Of a stretch of 64,000 bases of DNA, positions 22,257 through 29,634 are shown one piece after another. The stretch is from Phycisphaeraceae bacterium. GTDB taxonomy: Bacteria > Planctomycetota > Phycisphaerae > Phycisphaerales > UBA1924. The notes under the pieces were generated by a model. That model saw only the letters and a list, made by a program, of their open reading frames with translations, did not search any database and had not been told where the DNA came from. The stretch spans positions 1 through 64,000 of the forward strand of contig JAHCJI010000006.1 in NCBI GenBank assembly GCA_026126305.1, in the 5' to 3' direction. A program made the position numbers and the translations under genes. Numbering within the stretch: position 1 is the first letter of the stretch; each line of letters opens with the position of its first letter.

Positions 22257-23267
22257 TCAGGGGTCGGGCGTGGCGTCCCCGTCGCGCTCGGCCGTGTCCC
22301 CCTCGATCCAGCGCTGCAAGGCGTCGGCCACGTCCACGTCCAGCCCCGCGCGCCGGGCCATCTCGAGGCGTTCGGCGTGGCGGGGCATGGGCAGCTCGGC
22401 CTGCGTGAGGGCGATGGAGGCAAGCCACGACGCGCCCGTGCGATGCACGCCCGCGTACCGCTGCACGTCGCGCTGCACGCGGCGCCACGACGACAGCGAG
22501 TGGATGGTGTCGCGGCCCAGGGGCTCGAAGACCAGGGCCGGCTCGCCACGGTATGCCCGGGCGATGACGGTGATGCCAAGTTCGGCCTGGCCGTCGAGCA
22601 CCAGCGCCACCCCCAGCAGCCGCTCGGCCCGGCGGTCGCCCTCGTGGGCCAGCACGTGCGCGGTCAGGTGGTCCACGGCCTCGCCCGCCCGGCCGCGCTG
22701 CAATGCGGCGGTGCCCGCTGCCAGCGGATCGATCCGGGGCGCGTGCTCGACCTCGACGGGCTCGGCGGGATCGACCTCGTTCGTCCGCACGCCCGTGCGG
22801 TCGATGATGATCACCGTGGGGCCCTGCACCACCGCCTGGCGGGTGTCCCAACGCGTGTGCCCGTACGGGAACGAGCCGTGCGGCACGTGCGGGACGCGGC
22901 ACGCGCAATGGGACGGCCAGCCGCAGGAGCCACCAACAAGAACGTCGCCGCCCAGGTTGATCCTGGCCTCAACATCCCCGAAGCGGGCGCCGATGTGGAT
23001 GCCCGACCCGCCGATGACCACGCCGCGGTCGTGGCGGACCACGCGTGTCACGGCGGGCCGGTAGACGGGGGGTCGGGTGGTGGCCGGCGGCGCGAGGTTC
23101 GACGGCCCGGCCCGATCGCGTCCGGCCTGGTCCTGCTCGATGGCCCGAAGGGCCTGCTGGCCCGCGTCGCGGCGGGGCGATTGGGCCCGAACGCCCTGCT
23201 GGGCCAGGACCGGGGCCACGATGCCCGTGAGCGTCAGCAGGGTGGCCACGGCGTGGATGCGTCGCAT
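22257..23267 (-). CDS. Secreted hypothetical protein with C-terminal helical repeats
   Basis: The 336-residue product has a signal peptide (HAVATLLTLTGIVAPVLAQ), a disordered Arg/Gln/Pro-rich region (about 25-75) and a Gly-rich beta segment (VVIGGSGIHIGARF). A Cys/His cluster near residue 115 (GGSCGWPSHCACRVPHVPHG) follows. Residues 185-320 are helical, TPR-like (AAGTAALQRGRAGEAVDHL, ERLLGVALVLDGQ). GAGG lies 6-7 nt before the ATG at 23267. No family is recognised. It could be an envelope-associated scaffold, but nothing in the context tests this. Confidence 0.7.
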   Translation of the reverse strand: MRRIHAVATLLTLTGIVAPVLAQQGVRAQSPRRDAGQQALRAIEQDQAGRDRAGPSNLAPPATTRPPVYRPAVTRVVRHDRGVVIGGSGIHIGARFGDVEARINLGGDVLVGGSCGWPSHCACRVPHVPHGSFPYGHTRWDTRQAVVQGPTVIIIDRTGVRTNEVDPAEPVEVEHAPRIDPLAAGTAALQRGRAGEAVDHLTAHVLAHEGDRRAERLLGVALVLDGQAELGITVIARAYRGEPALVFEPLGRDTIHSLSSWRRVQRDVQRYAGVHRTGASWLASIALTQAELPMPRHAERLEMARRAGLDVDVADALQRWIEGDTAERDGDATPDP

Positions 23268-23455
23268 GGAGTGCCTCGTTTCCTTCTCTGGGGTACCGTC
23301 CCTTCGGTGCCCGCCCATCAGGTTGTACGGGCCCACCCGGCCCCGGGCTGCAATGATCCGGGGATTTTCCTGCCAACCCGGCGGCCGGGGCCTTCCTTCC
23401 CGCCCGGGAGCGGCCCTTGCGGACCGCCGGGCGGCCACACAGCGACGGGAACGCG

Positions 23456-24145
23456 ATGCACCCAGACACCTTCCGATTCCCGGCACCGGCCCGGGCCCCC
23501 GCGGCCGCCCTGCCCGCCCTGGCCATCCTTGCCCTGGCCCTGCTGCTGGCCGGCTGCGGCATCGGCCCCGATCGCGTCCAGATCGAGAGCATCGGTCCCG
23601 GACCGGGCCAAGGCTCGGGCACGGGCCGGGCCGGCGGCCGCCTCGAGCACCGCCCACGCCTGGTGGCCTACCGCTCCGAGAGCCCCACCCGGGCCGAGAT
23701 CCTGGCCACCGACCTGCCCATCGAGGCCCTGGACCCGGCCCGCGGCTTTGCCGGCCTGAGCGGGCAGATCACCCGCGTGCGGATGTTCAACGTGCCCATC
23801 CCCGGCCGCACGCCCGTGTCGAGCACGGCGGGCAACACCGTGGTCCAGCACGTGGTCATCCACGACGGGCTGCTGGCGGTCTACAGCGGCTCGGGGCTGC
23901 TGCGGCCGCGCCAGCGTCCGGGGGCCGATCCCATGGCCGTGGTGCTCAGCGCCGGCACGCTGCGGCTGACCCGCCAGAGCGGCCCCCTGGAAGACCCCAT
24001 CGGCACGGCCCGCCTGGACCTGTGGCTGACCGCCCCGCTCAACGCCCCGCTGGCCACCCTCATCGCCACCCGCCTCGAGCAGGTCATCGAACGCACCCAG
24101 CCGATCACGGACCCGCCCGCCCCGGACCGACCAACCCGGCCCTGA
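23456..24145 (+). CDS. Lipoprotein of unknown function
   Basis: The 229-residue product has a lipoprotein signal with lipobox LLAGC, so the mature chain would start at about Cys34 and be lipidated. The rest is beta-rich (RVRMFNVPIPG, VVQHVVIHDGLLAVYSG, TARLDLWLTAP) with a Pro-rich end, and no motif is recognised. The ATG at 23456 has CGGGA 6 nt upstream; an in-frame ATG at 23417 would place 13 residues before it. It is divergent from the secreted protein at 22257. Its stop is followed within 25 bp by the right box of the repeat element at 24169. Confidence 0.72.
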   Translation: MHPDTFRFPAPARAPAAALPALAILALALLLAGCGIGPDRVQIESIGPGPGQGSGTGRAGGRLEHRPRLVAYRSESPTRAEILATDLPIEALDPARGFAGLSGQITRVRMFNVPIPGRTPVSSTAGNTVVQHVVIHDGLLAVYSGSGLLRPRQRPGADPMAVVLSAGTLRLTRQSGPLEDPIGTARLDLWLTAPLNAPLATLIATRLEQVIERTQPITDPPAPDRPTRP

Positions 24146-24168
24146 CGGCCCGCGGCGAAGCGGCCCCC

Positions 24169-24549
24169 CCACGCCCCGCCGGTCGCTCCGCCGGGTTCGG
24201 GCCATGCACGGCACCGCCCGGCGGCTAGACGCCCGCGACGGGCCGTTTGTCTGTTGGGCCGGGCCGCCCGACAGTTGAGTCGAGCGGCTTGTCTGTTGAG
24301 TCGAGCCGCTCGTCTGTTGAGTCGAGCCGCTTGTCTGTTGAGTCAAGCCGTTTGTCTGTTGAGTCAAGCCGCTTGTCTGTTGAGTCAAGCCGTTTGACTG
24401 TTGAGTCAAGCCGTTTGTCTGTTGAGTCAAGCCGCTCGTCAGTTGAGTCAAGCGGCTCGACAGTTGAGTCAAACGGGTTGACCGTCACCATATCCGGACC
24501 TCGAAAACCCCCTGGCGGGCCGTGGGGGCCGATTTCCCGAACAGAATGC
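24169..24549 (-). repeat. Composite 21-bp-array element, copy 2 (inverted)
   Basis: Read on the minus strand this copy has the left box (24549-24470), an array of about ten 21-bp units and the right box (24268-24169). Between the boxes are 201 bp, against 159 bp in copy 1. The difference is exactly two units, so both arrays keep the same phase to both boxes. Units are ACTCAACAGACA-like followed by AGCGGCTTG. Only the last nine bases resemble copy 1. It starts 23 bp after the lipoprotein stop. Confidence 0.9.
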
Positions 24550-24619
24550 TGTAAGAACGGGGTTCGGCAATCGGCAATCGGAACCCCTGAACAACCCGCC
24601 CCCGAGAACGGGCCCGCCT

Positions 24620-24734
24620 CTTGCTCCCTCTCCCTTCCAGGGAGAGGGCCGGGGTGAGGGTTCTTCGAGAACCTATGGCGCTCGGAAGACCCCTCACCCC
24701 AACCCTCTCCCCGAAGACGGGGAGAGGGAGCAAG
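24620..24734. repeat. Double palindromic REP-like repeat
   Basis: Two hairpins, CTCTCCCTTCCAGGGAGAG (about 24628-24646) and CTCTCCCCGAAGACGGGGAG (about 24705-24726), lie in an overall inverted arrangement. TTGCTCCCTCTCCC at 24621 is complementary to the sequence ending at 24733, and GGGGTGAGGG is matched by CCCTCACCCC. Such CTCTCCC/GGGTGAGGG palindromes are widespread intergenic repeats in bacteria. Confidence 0.8.
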
Positions 24735-24760
24735 ATGGGCCGCGACCCATTGTTCAGAGG

Positions 24761-24850
24761 CTCCAATCGGCAATTGGCGAGGAAGGCTCCCCGATTGCCG
24801 ATTGCCGGATGCCGGATGCCGATTGCCGAATCCCGACTCCTCCCCGATGC
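24761..24850. repeat. Heptamer inverted repeat with conserved loop, second copy
   Basis: CAATCGGCAAT and ATTGCCGATTG pair around a loop with GAGGAAGGCTCCCCG. Further CGGATGC/CCGATTGCC units follow. The loop matches that of the hairpin at 14665-14760, so this is a second copy of the same small repeat, also beside a 21-bp-array element. Confidence 0.7.
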
Positions 24851-24870
24851 CCGCCAGAACCGCCCCCGGC

Positions 24871-24876
24871 TATCTT
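24871..24876 (+). promoter_or_regulatory. Putative leaderless -10 hexamer
   Basis: TATCTT ends 6 nt before the ATG at 24883; no Shine-Dalgarno is present. It fits the TAnnnT pattern seen before nine genes here. Confidence 0.5.
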
Positions 24877-24882
24877 TGCGGC

Positions 24883-25806
24883 ATGGTCCCGGCCCCCACC
24901 GTTGGCTTCGCCCTGCCGTGCGTGGGGTGTGGGTACGACCTGGTGGGGCTGGCCGAGGACGGCGTGTGCCCCGAGTGCGGGCTGTCCATCGGGCGGTCGG
25001 TCAGCGGCGACCACCTGCTTGCCAGCTCGAAGGAGCATCGGCGGAGGCTGGCCGCCGGGGCCCGGGGCATCCATCGCGGGGCCATGGCCGCGTGGGTCGC
25101 GTTGGCGGCGGCGGCCGTGGGCTACGCCCTGCACGGCTCGCTGCCCCTGGCCGGCTGGCTGGCGGTGGTGCCGGTGGCGGCGGCCCTGCTGCTGACGGGC
25201 TGGGGCTGGCTGCAACTGACCGTGCCCGACCCCGATGGCGTGGGCGTGGGCGTGGGGGTTGATGTGGGCGTGGGGGTGGATGTAGGGGTCGATGTGGGGG
25301 TGGGCCGGCTGCTGGTGCGGCTGTGGGCCATGCTGGCCTTTGGCGTGGGCCTGTCGCTGGTCCCGCTGGCCCTGAGCATCTTCCTGCTGGCCGGTGGGCC
25401 GCACACGGTCCTGCTCGACCTGACGCTGGCGGCGGCCGTGGGGACGGGCGTGCCGGCCCTGGCCCTGTCCGGGGCGTTGGCCGGGCAGGTGGGCGGCTTC
25501 GCCCGGCGGCTGCTCGAGGGCGACCTGGCCCAGCGGGCCCGGGGCCTGCCGCGGGCGGGGTATGTGGCGTTGGGGCTGGGTGTCGGGCTGGTGGCGATCG
25601 GGGCCCTGGGTGCGCTTGGGGTGCTGGGGGTGCTGGGGGTGCTGGGGGGAAGGGGGGTGATGGGGGTGATGGGGGTGATAGGGGTGGTGCTGGTGCTGCT
25701 GATGTGCCTGTCGCTGGGCGTATCCCTGCTGGCCTGGGGCATGATCTACCACGCCCTGGCCCGGACGCTGCGGGTGGCCCTGGCCCCACTGGCCAAGGGG
25801 CCCTGA
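24883..25806 (+). CDS. Multi-pass membrane protein with N-terminal zinc ribbon
   Basis: The 307-residue product starts with LPCVGCGYDLVGLAEDGVCPECG, a four-cysteine ribbon of the same type as in 18947-19327. Five or so membrane segments follow. Between the second and third lies a low-complexity Val-Gly/Val-Asp run (VGVGVGVDVGVGVDVG, about residues 119-140), encoded by G-rich hexamers. A second run (LGVLGVLGVLGG, VMGVMGVIGVV) lies near the C-terminus. Both runs look prone to slippage. Function is unknown. The chosen ATG lies just before the ribbon; upstream in-frame ATGs fall in the heptamer repeat. Confidence 0.75.
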   Translation: MVPAPTVGFALPCVGCGYDLVGLAEDGVCPECGLSIGRSVSGDHLLASSKEHRRRLAAGARGIHRGAMAAWVALAAAAVGYALHGSLPLAGWLAVVPVAAALLLTGWGWLQLTVPDPDGVGVGVGVDVGVGVDVGVDVGVGRLLVRLWAMLAFGVGLSLVPLALSIFLLAGGPHTVLLDLTLAAAVGTGVPALALSGALAGQVGGFARRLLEGDLAQRARGLPRAGYVALGLGVGLVAIGALGALGVLGVLGVLGGRGVMGVMGVIGVVLVLLMCLSLGVSLLAWGMIYHALARTLRVALAPLAKGP

Positions 25807-25899
25807 GGGCGTTGGGCGATGGCCCGGCGGGCGATGCCCGGGGCGGGCCGTTGGGGGGCCGGTGGGGGCGGGCTGGTGGGGGCCGGTGGGGGTGCCGCG

Positions 25900-25905
25900 T
25901 ACCCT
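25900..25905 (+). promoter_or_regulatory. Putative leaderless -10 hexamer for queD
   Basis: TACCCT ends 7 nt before the ATG at 25913 in an otherwise G-rich stretch without a Shine-Dalgarno. It would drive the queD-ppk-neuB operon. Confidence 0.5.
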
Positions 25906-25912
25906 TGGCCGC

Positions 25913-26347
25913 ATGTTCGAGGTGACGGCCCAAACCACCTTCAACGCCCTGCACGCCATCGTCATCGATGGCCAGCGCGAGCCCCTGCACGGGCACGACT
26001 GGCTCGTGCGGGCCACCATCGCCGGCCCCACGCTCGACGGCGACGGGCTGCTGTGCGACTTCCACGCCGTCGAGGCGGCCCTGGAGCGCATCGCCGAGCC
26101 GTGGCGTCACCGCAGCCTGAACGACTGCGAGCCGTTCCGCACACGCGGCCTGGAGCCGACGGCCGAGCATGTGGCTTTTGTCGTGGCCCAGGGGCTCGCG
26201 AGCCTGCTGCGCGACACGCTGCCGCGCGGGGCGCGCGTGGCGCGTGTGCGCGTGACCGAGGCCCCCCACTGCGTGGCCACGTACGCTCCCCCCACCACAA
26301 CGACGCCCACAGAACCGACCCCCACAGAACCGGCAAGGACGCCATGA
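25913..26347 (+). CDS. queD: 6-pyruvoyl-tetrahydropterin synthase / QueD family protein
   Basis: The 144-residue protein has the QueD zinc-site pattern: LHA near residue 13 and HGHDW near residue 28. LCDFHAVEAALE, HRSLND and TAEHVAFVVAQGL in the middle and VRVTEAPHCVATY near the end are also family-like. It converts 7,8-dihydroneopterin triphosphate to 6-carboxytetrahydropterin for queuosine, or to a related pterin. The Thr/Pro-rich last 20 residues are an extension. The stop overlaps the ppk start (ATGA). The catalytic Cys usually found between the His motifs is not obvious, so the exact reaction is uncertain. Confidence 0.82.
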   Translation: MFEVTAQTTFNALHAIVIDGQREPLHGHDWLVRATIAGPTLDGDGLLCDFHAVEAALERIAEPWRHRSLNDCEPFRTRGLEPTAEHVAFVVAQGLASLLRDTLPRGARVARVRVTEAPHCVATYAPPTTTTPTEPTPTEPARTP

Positions 26348-28566
26348 ACGATCGGCCCGCCACCCGCACGCCCGCGCCCGTGTCCCGAAGCGAGCCCGCC
26401 GAGCCCGGGCCCGAGTCGTTGTTCAACCGCGACCTGTCGTGGCTGGCCTTCAACCAGCGCGTGCTGGAGCTGGCCGAGGACGACGCGACGCCCCTGCTCG
26501 AGCGTGTGAAGTTCCTTTCGATCTTCGCCAACAATCTTGACGAATTCTTCATGAAGCGCGTCGGGCTGATCCGCCGGCAGGTGGACGCGGGCATCGAGTC
26601 GCCCTCGCCCGATGGCCTGAGCCCCCGCCAGCAGCTGGCGGCCGTCCGCGAGAAGGTCGTCGCGCTCCAGCAGCGTCAGGCCGATTGCTGGGAGCGGTCG
26701 CTGCGTCCTGGGCTTGAAGCCAACGGCGTGTCCATCGTCGGCGACGAGCAGCTGACCGCCGAGGAGCGTGCCCGCCTGGACGCCTGGTTCCAGGACGAGG
26801 TGTTCCCCATCCTCACGCCGCTGTCGATCGACCCGGGGCACCGGTTTCCCTTCATCAGCAACCTCTCGGAGAACCTTGGCATCCTGCTGACCGGCGACGG
26901 CGGGCTGCCCGGCATGGCCCCGGCCGGTGAGGCGTCGCCCGGGCGGTTCTGCCGCCTGAAGATCCCCGACGGCGTGCCCCGGCTGGTGCGCTGCGACGAC
27001 CCCGAGGGCCAGGGCGACAGCGCCCGCGCCCTGGCCGAGGCGGGCCGGCTGCGGCTGATCCCCCTGGACCGGGTGATGCGGGCCAACCTGTCCATGCTCT
27101 TCCCGGGCGTGAACGTGGTGGCCTCCAACGCCTTCCGGGTCACGCGGTCGGCCAGCGTGGAGGTGGAAGACGAGGCCGGCGACCTGCTCGAGAGCGTGCA
27201 GGAAGAGTTGCGCCGCCGACGCTTTGCCCGCCCGGTGCGCATGGAAGTGGCCGAGGAGCCCAACGAGGCCCTGTGCGCGTTCTTCTCCACGAGCCTGGGC
27301 CTGCACCCCGGCGACGTGTACGTCCGCGGCGGCCCTCTGGAGTACGGCGACCTGATGGAACTGGCCGACCTGGACCTGCCCCACCTCAAGCACAAGCGCT
27401 GGAAGCCCATCACGCCCCCGCGGCTGCTGGGCATCGACGTGCGTGGCGGGCGGGGGGACATCTTCGCGGCCATCCGCGAGCGCGACATCCTGGCCCATCA
27501 TCCGTACGAGAGCTTCGACGATTCGGTGCGGGCCTTTGTCAGCGCGGCCTCGCGTGATCCCGACGTGCTGGCCATCAAGCAGACGATCTACCGCACCAGC
27601 CGCGACTCGCCCTTCGTGCGCTCGCTCGTGCGCGCCGCCGAGGCGGGCAAGCAGGTGGCCTGCATGGTCGAGCTGCGGGCCCGCTTCGACGAGAACCGCA
27701 ACGTCCACTACGCCCGCCGGCTCGAGCACGCGGGCGTGCACGTGGCCTACGGCATCGTGGGGCTCAAGACGCACTGCAAGTGCTCGCTGGTGGTCCGTCG
27801 CGAGAAGGGCGGCCTGCGGGCTTACGCCCACGTGGGCACGGGCAACTACCACCCCCACACCGCGCAGCTGTACACCGATTTCTCGCTGCTGACCTGCGAC
27901 CCGCGGATCACCGGCGAGATCGCCGAACTCTTCAACGCCATGACCGGGTTCTCGCTCAAGGCCGACTACGAGCACCTGCTCGTAGCGCCCACGACGATGC
28001 GGCCCCGTTTCGAGCGGCTCATCGAGCGCGAGATCGCCCACGCCCACGCGGGCAGGCCGGCCCGGATCTTCGCCAAGCTCAACTCGCTGGAAGATCGCAA
28101 GATGACCGCCTGGCTCTACGAGGCCTCGCGGGCGGGCGTCCGCGTGGACCTGTGCGTCCGGGGCTTTTGCTGCCTGCGGCCCCAGGTACCCGGGCTGAGC
28201 GAGAACATCCGCGTGGTCTCGGTCGTCGGGCGTTTCCTGGAACACTCGCGCATCTACCACTTTGCCAACGGGCAGGCCGACCCCTTGCAGGGCGATTGGT
28301 ACATCGGCAGCGCCGATTGGATGTACCGCAACCTGAACAACCGCCTGGAGGCCATCTGCCCGATCCACGACCACTACGCGCGCAAGCGGCTCTATGAGGC
28401 CATGCGCGCCAACCTGGAAGACCAGGCCTTCGCGTGGGACCTGGATGCCGATGGGGTGTACACACGGCGGCGCGGCAGCGGTCGTGGTACGTTTGCCGTG
28501 CTCATGCGTGCGGCTCAGAAGGCCCACGCCGCCGCCCTGGCCGATGCGGGCGGGCAGGGCCTCTGA
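26344..28566 (+). CDS. ppk: Polyphosphate kinase 1
   Basis: The 740-residue protein matches the full four-domain PPK1. An N-terminal SLFNRDLSWLAFNQRVLE is followed by LLERVKFLSIFANNLDEFFMKRV. The catalytic core has DVLAIKQTIYRTS, VELRARFDENRN and GLKTHCKCSLVVRRE, where His of KTHCK is the phosphorylated residue. The C-terminal domain has GRFLEHSRIYHF and YIGSADWMYRNL. It reversibly polymerises ATP gamma-phosphate into polyphosphate. Translation is coupled to queD through ATGA, and the NeuB-type gene starts 3 nt after it. Confidence 0.96.
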   Translation: MNDRPATRTPAPVSRSEPAEPGPESLFNRDLSWLAFNQRVLELAEDDATPLLERVKFLSIFANNLDEFFMKRVGLIRRQVDAGIESPSPDGLSPRQQLAAVREKVVALQQRQADCWERSLRPGLEANGVSIVGDEQLTAEERARLDAWFQDEVFPILTPLSIDPGHRFPFISNLSENLGILLTGDGGLPGMAPAGEASPGRFCRLKIPDGVPRLVRCDDPEGQGDSARALAEAGRLRLIPLDRVMRANLSMLFPGVNVVASNAFRVTRSASVEVEDEAGDLLESVQEELRRRRFARPVRMEVAEEPNEALCAFFSTSLGLHPGDVYVRGGPLEYGDLMELADLDLPHLKHKRWKPITPPRLLGIDVRGGRGDIFAAIRERDILAHHPYESFDDSVRAFVSAASRDPDVLAIKQTIYRTSRDSPFVRSLVRAAEAGKQVACMVELRARFDENRNVHYARRLEHAGVHVAYGIVGLKTHCKCSLVVRREKGGLRAYAHVGTGNYHPHTAQLYTDFSLLTCDPRITGEIAELFNAMTGFSLKADYEHLLVAPTTMRPRFERLIEREIAHAHAGRPARIFAKLNSLEDRKMTAWLYEASRAGVRVDLCVRGFCCLRPQVPGLSENIRVVSVVGRFLEHSRIYHFANGQADPLQGDWYIGSADWMYRNLNNRLEAICPIHDHYARKRLYEAMRANLEDQAFAWDLDADGVYTRRRGSGRGTFAVLMRAAQKAHAAALADAGGQGL

Positions 28567-28569
28567 GCC

Positions 28570-29634
28570 ATGCGCATCGGCCCCACCACCATCGACGCCC
28601 AGCATGCGCCATACATCATCGCCGAACTGGGCGTCAACCACGACGGCTCGCCGTCGCGGCTCATGGACCTCGTGCGTGCCGCTGCCAGCACCGGCGCGAA
28701 CGCCATCAAACTCCAGCTCTTCACCGCCCACGACCTCTTGGCCCCCACCGCCCATCTGGCGCGGTACCAGGCCGACGCGGGCGAGCACGACCCGCGCGCC
28801 ATGCTCGAACGCCTCGAACTGCCCCTGGACGTGGCCCGCCAAGCCATCGATCTGTCGCACGAACTGGGCCTGCACGCCATCGCCACGGTGTTCGACCTGC
28901 CGCTGCTGCCACTGGCCCAGCAACTGCCGCTGGACGCCTACAAGACCGCCTCGCCAGACCTGGTCCACAAGCCATTGCTCGACGCGCTCGTCCAAACCGG
29001 CAAGCCGTTGATCATCAGCACCGGGGCGGCCACGCGTGAGGAAGTCGCCCGCGCGCTGGTCTGGCTCGCCCCCGCGCACGAGCGCCTCGCGCTGCTCCAG
29101 TGCGTCAGCAGTTATCCCACGCCGCCCGAGCACGCCGCCGTCGCCGCCGTCGCCGACCTGGCAACCCTCTTCCAAGGCCCGGTGGGCTACAGCGACCACA
29201 CCACGCACACCGACACCGGCGCGCTGGCCGTCACGCTGGGCGCCCGAGTCCTCGAGAAGCACCTCACCCTCGACCGCGCCCTGCCCGGGCCCGACCACGC
29301 CGCCTCGGTCGAGCCCGACGAACTGGGCGAGTACGTCCGCCTGTGCCAACTCGCCTTCGAGGGCCAGTGGCACGCCGACCCCGACGACCCGCGGCTGGGC
29401 CCGCCCACCAAGTTCCTGCTTCCCATTGAAGCCGACGTGCGCCTGGTGGCCCGTCGCAGCATCGTCGCCGAAAGGGACCTGCCCGCGGGCCACACGGTCA
29501 CGATGGGCGACCTGGCCTTCAAGCGCCCCGCCGGCGGGCTCGAACCCTGGCAGGCCGACCTGTTACTCGGCAAGCGCCTCGAGTTTCCCATCGCCGCCGA
29601 CCGTGCCATCCTGCCCGACGACGTACTGGATTGA
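28570..29634 (+). CDS. neuB: N-acetylneuraminate / pseudaminate synthase family protein with SAF domain
   Basis: The 354-residue protein has the NeuB TIM-barrel features: YIIAELGVNHDGS near residue 15, ANAIKLQLF, PLIISTGAAT, LLQCVSSYPTPPE and GYSDHT, then LEKHLTLDR. A C-terminal SAF (antifreeze-like) domain covers about 285-354 (ARRSIVAERDLPAGHTV, GKRLEFPIAADRAI). It condenses phosphoenolpyruvate with an N-acyl hexosamine to make a nine-carbon sugar for surface glycans. Which sugar (sialic, legionaminic or pseudaminic) cannot be told. Its last 72 nt overlap the end of the convergent O-antigen-ligase-like gene. Confidence 0.88.
   Translation: MRIGPTTIDAQHAPYIIAELGVNHDGSPSRLMDLVRAAASTGANAIKLQLFTAHDLLAPTAHLARYQADAGEHDPRAMLERLELPLDVARQAIDLSHELGLHAIATVFDLPLLPLAQQLPLDAYKTASPDLVHKPLLDALVQTGKPLIISTGAATREEVARALVWLAPAHERLALLQCVSSYPTPPEHAAVAAVADLATLFQGPVGYSDHTTHTDTGALAVTLGARVLEKHLTLDRALPGPDHAASVEPDELGEYVRLCQLAFEGQWHADPDDPRLGPPTKFLLPIEADVRLVARRSIVAERDLPAGHTVTMGDLAFKRPAGGLEPWQADLLLGKRLEFPIAADRAILPDDVLD

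Noticed and set aside
1678..24476. CRISPR-like arrays
   Set aside because: The 21-bp arrays are tandem with no unique spacers between units, the units drift, and no cas gene is present.
24620..24734. A small RNA gene in the REP-like repeat
   Set aside because: The palindrome is of a widespread intergenic type and has no promoter signal, so it is listed only as a repeat.
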